From NCBI GenBank assembly GCA_002428365.1, contig DIVW01000039.1, positions 87,128 to 100,635 of the forward strand: a DNA stretch of 13,508 bases, in the 5' to 3' direction. Shown one piece after another: positions 7,560 through 13,508 of the stretch; the stretch's first letter is position 1; each line of letters starts with the position of its first letter. A model generated the notes under the pieces. The model saw only the letters and a program-made list of their open reading frames with translations. It ran no database searches and was not told the origin of the DNA. This DNA comes from Propionibacteriaceae bacterium UBA6122. GTDB lineage: Bacteria; Actinomycetota; Actinomycetes; Propionibacteriales; Propionibacteriaceae. A program made the translations under genes and the position numbers.

Positions 7560-8123
7560 GTGGCAACGGTATCCACCAACGATCTCAAGAACGGCGTGGT
7601 CCTAGACCTCGACGGCCAACTGTGGACCGTCATCTGGTTCCAACATCACAAGCCTGGCAAGGGCAACACCGTGGTGCGGACGAAGCTGAAGCATGTGCTG
7701 ACCGGCAAAGTCGTCGAGCGCACCTTCAACTCCGACACCAAGGTCGAGTCGGCCAGCGTCGATCGCCGCGAGATGCAGTACCTGTATCACGACGGTGAGG
7801 CCTATGTCTTCATGGACACCGACAGCTTCGAACAGCTCAACGTGAGTGACGAGGTCGTCGGCGATGCCAAGAACTACCTGCTCGACAACCAGGTGGCCAC
7901 GGTCGCCCTTCATGACGGCAACCCGCTGTTCATCGATCTGCCGACCTCGGTCGAACTGCTAATCACCTACACCGAGCCGGGCCTGCAAGGCGATCGCTCC
8001 ACCGGCGGTACCAAGCCGGCCACGGTCGAGACCGGGCTGCAGATCCAGGTGCCGCTGTTCATCGCCAATGGCGAAAAGGTCAAGGTGGACACCCGAGACG
8101 GCAGTTACCTCGGTCGGGTCTGA
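7560..8123 (+). CDS. efp: Elongation factor P
   Basis: EF-P binds the ribosome between the P and E sites and relieves stalling at consecutive prolines. The 187 residues cover the KOW-like N-terminal domain (about 1-65) and the two OB domains (about 66-125 and 128-187). Conserved segments include MATVSTNDLKNG, DRREMQYLYHDG, VGDAKNYLLDNQ, and the EF-P signature region GLQGDRSTGGTKPATVETG. The tip lysine is K34 in KPGKGN. Most actinobacterial EF-Ps I know read PGKGP here and use an unmodified lysine, so Asn36 and the neighbouring HH and TV residues are unusual. The GTG start at 7560 gives the standard N-terminus; only a weak GAGAGCGGG-like ribosome site precedes it. nusB starts two bases after the stop. 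Confidence 0.96.
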   Translation: MATVSTNDLKNGVVLDLDGQLWTVIWFQHHKPGKGNTVVRTKLKHVLTGKVVERTFNSDTKVESASVDRREMQYLYHDGEAYVFMDTDSFEQLNVSDEVVGDAKNYLLDNQVATVALHDGNPLFIDLPTSVELLITYTEPGLQGDRSTGGTKPATVETGLQIQVPLFIANGEKVKVDTRDGSYLGRV

Positions 8124-8125
8124 GG

Positions 8126-8563
8126 GTGGCGGACACCGAACCAACCAAGCGCGGCTCGGCCCGCACCAAGGCTCGTAAGCGCGCTCTGGACATCCTCTTT
8201 GAGGCTGACCTCCGCGAGTTGGCGGCCACCGAAGTGTTGGCTGCTCATCTGGACGAGAACGACCCACCGGTGCGGGAGTTCAGCGTGACGATCGTCGAGG
8301 GTGTGACCGCAGACCTCGACCGGATCGACGAGGTGATCAGCGCCAACCTGGCCTCGGGTTGGACGCTGGGTCGGATTCCGCGGGTGGATCGCAATCTGGC
8401 CCGGATCGCGGTCTACGAGCTGATTCACACCGACACCTCAAGCGACGTCGTGTTGGCCGAAGCGGTGTCCCTGTGTCAGGACCTGTCGACCGATGAGTCG
8501 CCAGCCTTCCTGAACGGGCTGCTGGCCTCGGTGGTGGCGGCGCAGGCGGTTACCCGAGGCTGA
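8126..8563 (+). CDS. nusB: Transcription antitermination factor NusB
   Basis: NusB, with NusE (S10), binds boxA RNA and supports antitermination of rRNA operons. The 145-residue all-helical protein shows the family start ARKRALDILFEAD (residues about 16-28), the middle RIPRVDRNLARIAVYELIH, and the C-terminal VVLAEAVSLCQDLSTDESP followed by FLNGLL. The GTG at 8126 lies two bases after the efp stop. The efp-nusB pair is standard in Actinomycetota. Next downstream one expects pyrR, pyrB and pyrC, but an unrelated membrane-protein gene begins five bases after the nusB stop. Confidence 0.95.
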   Translation: MADTEPTKRGSARTKARKRALDILFEADLRELAATEVLAAHLDENDPPVREFSVTIVEGVTADLDRIDEVISANLASGWTLGRIPRVDRNLARIAVYELIHTDTSSDVVLAEAVSLCQDLSTDESPAFLNGLLASVVAAQAVTRG

Positions 8564-8568
8564 AGCTG

Positions 8569-10476
8569 ATGCTGGCGGTCCAGAACGCAGTCTCCGAGCT
8601 TGGTTCTGAGTTGCGGCTGCTGGCAGGCACGACCGCCGCCACGCTGGGCCGGTTGTGGATGCCGCTACTCGGCCTGATGCTGTTGGGCTGGTCGGCCAAT
8701 GAGGGATCCATCCTGCTGGCGGCCGAGATCGTCCCGGTCTGGCCCTGGGGAGTCGTGGTGGTCCTGGCGATCGGCATGATCGCCCAACTCGCCACGATTC
8801 TCGCCGTGCTGCGATTGGTTTCGGGACACCTGGGCGTTCCGGAGATGCTGGCCACGACCTCGATGGGCCCAGCGGGCGAAGACCAGCGAGACACTGGTCT
8901 CTTGCAGCTGCTGACCGTTTCCCTGCTGCCCTTCCTGGCGATCTACGCCGCCTTCGGCTTTGTGCGTGACTACGCCGCGCGGGTCACCATTCTCAGTGGG
9001 TACCGGCGCGGCTCACCCGAGTTGCTGAGTGCACTGAATCCGCTGCAAAGCCCGACAACGATGACTTGGATGCTGGTGATCCTGGCGGCCGGCTACCTGT
9101 TCAAGAAGCTGATCGACCCGTGGCTGGCGCGCTCCAAACACCCACTGCTGCTGGGGTTGGTGCAGGTGGTCGTCGAGGCCAGCCTGGCTTTCGTGGTGCT
9201 GTTGGGTGGCTTCCGGATCTACGAGGCAATAGACCTGTGGCAGTCGGAGCGTGCCTTCTGGGGCTGGATCGACCAAGCGGCACAGTGGTCGCGGACGCTC
9301 TTGCCGTTCGATCTGCCGGCAGCGATCGCCCTGGCCTGGGCGGTATTGGTGAGGCAAGTCGGGCCATTTCTGTTCGACGGTGTGGGGCGTCCGCTGCTTT
9401 GGTTGGCGATGGCCGGCCTGGTCTTCGGCCCGCGGGCGTTGAGCCTCGCTGAGCTGTGGCAGCTGGGGGAGCCCGCTGGCGAAATCACCACCAGACGCGA
9501 GCGGATATTGGCGAAGCTCCGCCAAGACACCGAACGAGCCCGCGGCGTCCGGTTGGTCGCATTGAAAGCGCAACGCTTCTTCTTCGGCGGTGTGGATGCC
9601 ACCGTCCTCGGGGCCTGGCAGTCGCTCCGGCTGGTGTTGCGAGCGGGGTGGCCTTTCCTCGGGGCCTTCGTGATCGCCTTCACTGTCCTCGACTTCAGCG
9701 CCGACCAGCTGGACCTGTGGGTGACGCGGTTGCTGGGTGGGCAGCCGATCAGGTTCTGGATCAGGGTCTACCCCTTCCTCGACTTGCTCCACCTGGTGGT
9801 GATGATGGGAATCACCTGGGTGCTGCTCACGGTCGCCTACTCCCGCGCAATGTCGATCTTCGCGGCCCGCACCGACGAGGTTGAACCGGTCCTGGTGGCT
9901 GCGGCGCCCGGACGGAAGACCGCATTGCGCGACGTGGGCACCAAAGCGATCACCGTCGCGGTGATCACTGGGCTCGTGCTGGTTGCGGCCAGTGCGGTGC
10001 CGACCAAGCTCGGCGACGAAATCAACACCGCCCAGGTGTTGACCTCCGTTGGGATCAACGATCAGCAGGTGTTGATCGATAAGCCGAGGGTGGCCAAATC
10101 GGTGCAGATGTACGGCAAGACCGTAACCACCGCTGGCGTGTTCGTGGTGGTGCCCGCAGTGGTGCATACCCCTGGTCCGGTGGGCGGCTTGGTATCTGCC
10201 CAACTGGTCAGCGGCCAGAACACCTATCTTCCGGTTGACAGCGCGCTGGCGCCGACCGCAAGCCCTGGCTTCGTGTTGTTGGAGGAGATCGTGTTCGAAG
10301 TTGACCCCGCCGACGTCAACGCCGATGCCCGGGTGCGATTCACTCCCTACGGCGAAGACCCAGTGCTGCAGGGCTACCGGGAAGTGGCCGAGCTCTGGTT
10401 GGGGCTTAGTCCTGACCGGGTTGGCGATGCCCTGGCAACCACCGAGATCGCGGCGTCGCAGCGGATGGCGAAATGA
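8569..10476 (+). CDS. Large multi-pass membrane protein with extracytoplasmic C-terminal domain, unknown function
   Basis: I do not recognise this 635-residue protein. It has about nine or ten hydrophobic segments, roughly at 27-49, 58-84, 111-132, 164-180, 192-216, 248-265, 273-291, 357-376, 402-425 and 459-477. A charged loop at about 300-355, rich in Arg and Lys (TTRRERILAKLRQDTERARG), and another at 425-458 are probably cytoplasmic. That would put the C-terminal 155 residues outside the cell. The C-terminal domain is beta-rich and contains YGKTVTTAG (515-523) and VFEVDPADV (575-583), resembling by eye the outer domains of the next two genes. The ATG at 8569 follows nusB by five bases. The end overlaps the next start as ATGA, which indicates co-translation. 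No Walker motif, peptidase motif or transporter signature was noticed. Confidence 0.88.
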   Translation: MLAVQNAVSELGSELRLLAGTTAATLGRLWMPLLGLMLLGWSANEGSILLAAEIVPVWPWGVVVVLAIGMIAQLATILAVLRLVSGHLGVPEMLATTSMGPAGEDQRDTGLLQLLTVSLLPFLAIYAAFGFVRDYAARVTILSGYRRGSPELLSALNPLQSPTTMTWMLVILAAGYLFKKLIDPWLARSKHPLLLGLVQVVVEASLAFVVLLGGFRIYEAIDLWQSERAFWGWIDQAAQWSRTLLPFDLPAAIALAWAVLVRQVGPFLFDGVGRPLLWLAMAGLVFGPRALSLAELWQLGEPAGEITTRRERILAKLRQDTERARGVRLVALKAQRFFFGGVDATVLGAWQSLRLVLRAGWPFLGAFVIAFTVLDFSADQLDLWVTRLLGGQPIRFWIRVYPFLDLLHLVVMMGITWVLLTVAYSRAMSIFAARTDEVEPVLVAAAPGRKTALRDVGTKAITVAVITGLVLVAASAVPTKLGDEINTAQVLTSVGINDQQVLIDKPRVAKSVQMYGKTVTTAGVFVVVPAVVHTPGPVGGLVSAQLVSGQNTYLPVDSALAPTASPGFVLLEEIVFEVDPADVNADARVRFTPYGEDPVLQGYREVAELWLGLSPDRVGDALATTEIAASQRMAK

Positions 10477-10991
10477 CCGGCCAGAACTTCAGTTGGCCGC
10501 AGCGACTCGCCAGCCGCGGTGCCCGGATGCTGCTGATTGGAGTGCTGGCAGCGCTGCTGGCGTCCGGGGCCTGGCTGTATTTGGCCAGGAACGACGGTAG
10601 GCGGTTTGTGCCGGCAACGGTGGTAGCCGCCGGGCAGACCTACCGGCTGGGGACGGGCAGCATCAGGCTGAATCGGCTCTACCTCACCGAGAAGGTTGAC
10701 GGTTGGCCGCCGGTGAATCAGGCGAGTTTCGTCACCGCTGAACTGCGAGCTGACCTGAGCGGGCTTCCCTCCGGGCAGAGCTGCCTGTTCTTCCTTCAAG
10801 CAGGGGAGTATTCCTTCGCCAGCGTGCCCAGCTATGCCAGCCTGGATCCGCCGCTTTACGGCCGGTGCGAGCCCGGCGCTCTCGGCACGATCCAAGTCTC
10901 CTTTGAGGTGCCAAGTCGACTGCTCGACAAAGTGGACGGACTGATCCTGATCATCGACGAGCCAGTGCTGATGGCCGGACGGATCTCCTAG
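10473..10991 (+). CDS. Small membrane-anchored extracytoplasmic protein, unknown function
   Basis: The 172 residues start with a basic cytoplasmic stretch and one hydrophobic segment (about 19-37), so the rest is probably outside the membrane. The outer part is predicted by eye to be mostly beta, running from AAGQTYRLGTG (52-62) to VSFEVPSRLLDKVDG (142-156). Two cysteines, C104 and C132, lie in this part and could form a disulfide. The start overlaps the stop of the preceding membrane-protein gene by four bases (ATGA), so the two products are likely made together and may form a complex. I recognise no family with confidence; a DUF4352-like immunoglobulin-type fold is a guess. The stop is one base from the stop of the opposing gene. 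Confidence 0.82.
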   Translation: MTGQNFSWPQRLASRGARMLLIGVLAALLASGAWLYLARNDGRRFVPATVVAAGQTYRLGTGSIRLNRLYLTEKVDGWPPVNQASFVTAELRADLSGLPSGQSCLFFLQAGEYSFASVPSYASLDPPLYGRCEPGALGTIQVSFEVPSRLLDKVDGLILIIDEPVLMAGRIS

Positions 10992-10992
10992 G

Positions 10993-11616
10993 TCAACGCT
11001 GCGGCTCAAGCAGGAGCAACGGCAACACTGCGGCGTAAACCCGCGAATCAGCTTCGTGCCAACGCTCGCCGCCAGCGAGATCGAGGATGTTGGTGCTGCC
11101 GTACTCCATGACGAATACCCCAACCCGCAGGTCGGTTGCCAGGCTCGTTTCGGCCGGCAGGCTGAAGTGGGCCGCAAGCTGGATCGGCCGATTGTCTGGG
11201 GCCACCACGGCGCGCTGGGCATTGCCGCCAAGTTCGACTCGCTCCAGCACGGCGACGGTGGTGCCACTGCGGATGGCGAAGTTGCCGGAGTCGCCGGTGA
11301 TGACGGGCAGCGACTCGTGGTTGGGGTTGCGGACGCTGCCGAGCACGACCACTTCCCAATCGCCATCGGCGGCGCGCTGGGCAGTGGCGGAATCCAGGAT
11401 GAACACTAGATTGCCAGCGTCGACTTGCTGGCCCGGCGCAAAGGTCAGGTAATCGCGGCGCTGTTCGAAGCCGCCCAATAGCCAAACAGTCGTCACGGTC
11501 ACGGCGATGATCGCCACCGCGGCCACGAGCACGCGCCGAACCCAATTGGGCTTCTGTTCCACGCCTGGGGAGTCTACTTGGGTCCAGGTCGGCCTGGTCT
11601 GCACAAGGGTGGCCAT
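10993..11616 (-). CDS. Membrane-anchored extracytoplasmic protein (DUF4352-like), unknown function
   Basis: The 207 residues have a short cytoplasmic tail, one membrane segment (about 27-48), and an outer beta-rich domain. The stretch from PGQQVDAGNLVFILDSATAQ (61-80) through WEVVVLGSVRNP (87-98) resembles DUF4352-type beta-sandwiches. A later FSLPAETSLATDLRVGV (151-167) matches the corresponding part of the protein at 10473-10991. I chose the ATG at 11616: upstream codons would extend into carA and add a stretch without family-like character. No Shine-Dalgarno precedes it, but a TACCAA box lies just upstream, so a leaderless mRNA is possible. The gene is divergent from carA and converges on the preceding operon. 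I cannot name a function. Confidence 0.8.
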   Translation of the reverse strand: MATLVQTRPTWTQVDSPGVEQKPNWVRRVLVAAVAIIAVTVTTVWLLGGFEQRRDYLTFAPGQQVDAGNLVFILDSATAQRAADGDWEVVVLGSVRNPNHESLPVITGDSGNFAIRSGTTVAVLERVELGGNAQRAVVAPDNRPIQLAAHFSLPAETSLATDLRVGVFVMEYGSTNILDLAGGERWHEADSRVYAAVLPLLLLEPQR

Positions 11617-11625
11617 CGGATTTGG

Positions 11626-11631
11626 TAGGCT
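11626..11631 (+). promoter_or_regulatory. Candidate -10 element for carA-carB
   Basis: TAGGCT fits the actinobacterial TANNNT -10 pattern. A start at about 11637-11638 would leave a leader of about 40 bases before carA. No convincing -35 is seen. The region also overlaps the upstream sequence of the divergent minus-strand gene, so the two promoters probably overlap and could influence each other. Confidence 0.45.
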
Positions 11632-11634
11632 CGT

Positions 11635-11656
11635 TCGGGTCCGTGAGCGGACCTGA
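11635..11656 (+). promoter_or_regulatory. Hairpin in the carA leader, possible pyrimidine-responsive element
   Basis: GGTCCG (11638-11643) and CGGACC (11648-11653) pair perfectly around TGAG. The stem extends outward by a G-T, a C-G and a T-A pair, for nine pairs in total. It would sit at the very 5' end of the mRNA if transcription starts after the TAGGCT box. The UCC-GUGAG-CGG core resembles the PyrR-binding loop (UCC, then NGNGAG, then GG) but is one base off the consensus and has a fully paired stem. No terminator follows, so any control would act on translation or mRNA stability. Confidence 0.5.
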
Positions 11657-11667
11657 CCGCCCAGCTG

Positions 11668-11672
11668 AAGGA
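11668..11672 (+). promoter_or_regulatory. Ribosome binding site of carA
   Basis: AAGGA lies five bases before the ATG at 11678 and fixes the start, which also gives the family's N-terminal region. It lies outside and downstream of the leader hairpin. Confidence 0.7.
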
Positions 11673-11677
11673 CATCA

Positions 11678-12853
11678 ATGCCCACTAGCCCTGTCATCGC
11701 CATACCCACAGCAGCCCTATTGGTTCTGGAGGACGGACGCGCTTTCCGCGGTGTTTCGTTCGGCGCACAGGGTGAGACCTTCGGTGAAGCCGTGTTCTCC
11801 ACCGGAATGTCCGGCTACCAGGAAACCCTGACCGATCCGTCCTACCACCGCCAGGTGGTGGTCGCGACCGCGCCCCACATCGGCAACACCGGGTGGAACG
11901 ACGAAGACGATGAGTCGGACAAGATCTGGGTGGCTGGCTATGTGGTCCGCGACCTGTCGCGGGTGCGCTCCAACTGGCGCTCGGTACGCTCGCTGGACGA
12001 AGAGCTGCGAAACCAGGGGATCGTCGGCATCGCCGAGGTCGACACCCGGGCATTGACCAGGCATCTGCGCGAACGCGGCGCGATGCGGGTTGGGATCTCC
12101 ACTGTCGACCAAGATGTCGACAAGCTGTTGGCGAAGGTGCTCGCCACGCCACCGATGGCCGGGGCGAACCTGGTCGGCGAGGTCACCGTCAGCGAGGCTG
12201 AACTGATTCCAGCGGTGGGGGAGCGGCAGTTCACCGTCGCCGCCATCGACCTAGGGATCAAAGACATGACCCCGACCCGGATGGCCGAGCGCGGCATCGA
12301 GGTGCATTTGCTGCCTGCGGGCAGCACGCTGGCCGAAATCACCGCGCTGAGCCCTGATGGGGTGTTCTTCTCCAATGGCCCCGGCGATCCCGCTGCGGCC
12401 AACGAGGCGGTGGCCCTGCTCACCGAGGTGCTGGATGCTGGCCTGCCCTACTTCGGCATCTGCTTCGGCAATCAGATCTTCGGACGGGCCCTGGGATTTG
12501 CCACCTTCAAGCTCAAATACGGACACCGCGGGATCAACCAGCCGGTAATGGATCTGGGCACCCGCAAGGTCGAGATCACCGCCCACAACCACGGCTTCGC
12601 CGTTGATGCCCCGCTGGACGCCGCCACGGAAGTCAAATGGGGCCAGGCGCGCGTCTCCCACGTAAACCTCAACGACGAAGTGGTGGAGGGACTGGAACTG
12701 CGCACCGCCGACGGCGACCTGATCGGGTTCTCGGTGCAGTACCACCCCGAGGCTGCCGCCGGGCCGCACGATGCCGCCTACCTGTTTGATCGGTTCACCG
12801 AAATGATGGCCCAACGTCGGGCGACGTCCGCCAACCTGGAGGGGAACGCCTGA
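11678..12853 (+). CDS. carA: Carbamoyl-phosphate synthase small (glutaminase) subunit
   Basis: CarA hydrolyses glutamine and passes ammonia to CarB for carbamoyl phosphate, the shared precursor of pyrimidines and arginine. The 391 residues contain the N-terminal small-chain domain (LVLEDGRAFRG, TGMSGYQETLTDPSY, IAEVDTRALTRHLRERGAMR) and a class I glutamine amidotransferase domain. The nucleophile is C262 in GICFGNQ, with H356 and E358 in QYHPEAAAGP completing the triad; FSNGPGDP and ITAHNHGFAVD are also present. All catalytic residues are intact. The stop overlaps the carB start by one base (TGATG). In many Actinomycetota pyrR-pyrB-pyrC stand upstream, but here the upstream neighbour is a divergent membrane-protein gene, so carA has its own promoter and leader. 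Confidence 0.97.
   Translation: MPTSPVIAIPTAALLVLEDGRAFRGVSFGAQGETFGEAVFSTGMSGYQETLTDPSYHRQVVVATAPHIGNTGWNDEDDESDKIWVAGYVVRDLSRVRSNWRSVRSLDEELRNQGIVGIAEVDTRALTRHLRERGAMRVGISTVDQDVDKLLAKVLATPPMAGANLVGEVTVSEAELIPAVGERQFTVAAIDLGIKDMTPTRMAERGIEVHLLPAGSTLAEITALSPDGVFFSNGPGDPAAANEAVALLTEVLDAGLPYFGICFGNQIFGRALGFATFKLKYGHRGINQPVMDLGTRKVEITAHNHGFAVDAPLDAATEVKWGQARVSHVNLNDEVVEGLELRTADGDLIGFSVQYHPEAAAGPHDAAYLFDRFTEMMAQRRATSANLEGNA
12838..12844 (+). promoter_or_regulatory. Ribosome binding site of carB
   Basis: GGAGGGG lies eight bases before the carB ATG at 12853, inside the last codons of carA. It is a strong site and supports the overlapping start. Confidence 0.75.
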
Positions 12854-13508
12854 TGCCACGACGTACCGATATCGAATCGATCCTGGTGATCGGCTCCGGC
12901 CCGATCGTCATCGGCCAAGCCTGCGAGTTCGACTACTCCGGCACCCAGGCTTGTCGGGTGCTGCGCGAAGAGGGCTTCCGGGTGATCCTGGTGAACTCCA
13001 ACCCGGCCACCATCATGACCGACCCCGAGTTCGCCGATGCCACCTACATCGAGCCGATCATGCCGGAATACCTGGAAAAGGTGATCGCCAAGGAACGTCC
13101 CGATGCGCTGCTGCCGACCCTGGGAGGGCAGACTGCGCTCAATGCTGCGGTCGCGCTGCATGAGTCGGGAATCCTGGCCAAATACGGCGTGGAGCTGATC
13201 GGTGCCTCGATCGATGCCATCCAGTCCGGTGAGGATCGGGAGAAGTTCAAGCAGATCGTGAAGGCACTGGACGTGCCCGGCGCCAATCCGGAGGTGGCCC
13301 GTTCCGCGATCTGCCACAGCATCGAAGAGGTAATGGCCGCCGTCGACGAGCTCGGCTACCCGGTCGTGGTTCGCCCCAGCTTCACCATGGGTGGGGTCGG
13401 TTCCGGCTTCGCCCATGACGAGGCGGAGCTGCGGCGGATCGCCGGCTTCGGGCTGTCGGCTTCGCCGGTCACCGAGGTGTTGATCGAGGAGTCGGTGCTC
13501 GGCTGGAA
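12853..13508 (+). CDS. carB: Carbamoyl-phosphate synthase large subunit, N-terminal part (3' end outside window)
   Basis: CarB makes carbamoyl phosphate from bicarbonate, two ATP and ammonia supplied by CarA. Only about 218 of the usual 1,050-1,110 residues are visible. They cover the N-terminal pre-ATP-grasp domain (VIGSGPIVIGQACEFDYSG, then VNSNPATIMTDP and LPTLGGQTALN) and the start of the first ATP-grasp domain, with RPSFTMGG at about 174-181. The sequence is uninterrupted and typical, and the window edge truncates it. Start choice is supported by the upstream GGAGGGG site and the overlap with the carA stop. Confidence 0.97.
   Translation, partial: MPRRTDIESILVIGSGPIVIGQACEFDYSGTQACRVLREEGFRVILVNSNPATIMTDPEFADATYIEPIMPEYLEKVIAKERPDALLPTLGGQTALNAAVALHESGILAKYGVELIGASIDAIQSGEDREKFKQIVKALDVPGANPEVARSAICHSIEEVMAAVDELGYPVVVRPSFTMGGVGSGFAHDEAELRRIAGFGLSASPVTEVLIEESVLGW

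Noticed and set aside
9013..10203. 396-codon open frame on the minus strand within the large membrane-protein gene
   Set aside because: The product is His/Gln/Pro-rich without domains, while the plus strand shows regular membrane segments and operon-like junctions.
11617..11802. Upstream extension of the minus-strand membrane-protein gene to 11802
   Set aside because: It would run into carA and through the carA promoter and leader, and the added residues show no signal or domain; the ATG at 11616 sits at a sensible distance from the membrane segment.
1..13508. tRNA or rRNA genes, CRISPR arrays, insertion sequences, long direct repeats
   Set aside because: None was seen; intergenic space is very small and no transposase-like frame or regular repeat spacing is present.

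Overview
The window is GC-rich chromosomal DNA, densely packed, with GTG and TTG starts and many 1 to 4 base gene overlaps. The gene order alaS-ruvX-mltG-aroC-aroK-aroB-(paiB-like)-efp-nusB followed by carA-carB is the core arrangement of Actinomycetota, and the protein sequences (actinobacterial-type EF-P, NusB, AroB and CarA) agree. Loss or relocation of several expected neighbours (aroE, aroQ, pepQ, pyrR, pyrB, pyrC) and the insertion of other genes suggest a lineage with a rearranged core cluster, perhaps in or near Propionibacteriales. I cannot name a genus from sequence reading alone.

Layout. Positions 1-2396 hold the 3' part of alaS (alanyl-tRNA synthetase), followed at once by ruvX (pre-16S rRNA nuclease-like) and mltG (peptidoglycan lytic transglycosylase). 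Positions 4047-6822 hold aroC, aroK and aroB, each overlapping the next. They are followed, again with an overlap, by a PaiB-family FMN-binding protein (6822-7475). An 84-base gap carries a candidate promoter for efp (7560-8123) and nusB (8126-8563). Downstream of nusB, and apparently in the same transcription unit, are a large multi-pass membrane protein (8569-10476) and a small membrane-anchored protein (10473-10991). A third membrane-anchored protein (10993-11616, minus strand) converges on them with one base between the stop codons. It is divergent from carA-carB (11678 to the window end), whose short leader contains a strong hairpin.

How the genes work together. The first half serves translation, cell-wall turnover and the shikimate pathway: AroB makes dehydroquinate, AroK phosphorylates shikimate, AroC makes chorismate. 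EF-P and NusB serve translation and rRNA transcription. CarA and CarB make carbamoyl phosphate for pyrimidines and arginine.

The most interesting part is the three-gene membrane set at 8569-11616. By eye, all three proteins end in what look like diverged versions of one extracytoplasmic beta-sandwich domain, and I recognise no named system. Other points worth a second look are a shikimate kinase with altered substrate-binding motifs, an EF-P whose tip loop reads PGKGN instead of the actinobacterial PGKGP, the carA leader hairpin with a PyrR-loop-like GUGAG, and a near-perfect 13-bp hairpin inside aroC. No RNA genes, mobile elements or CRISPR arrays were seen.
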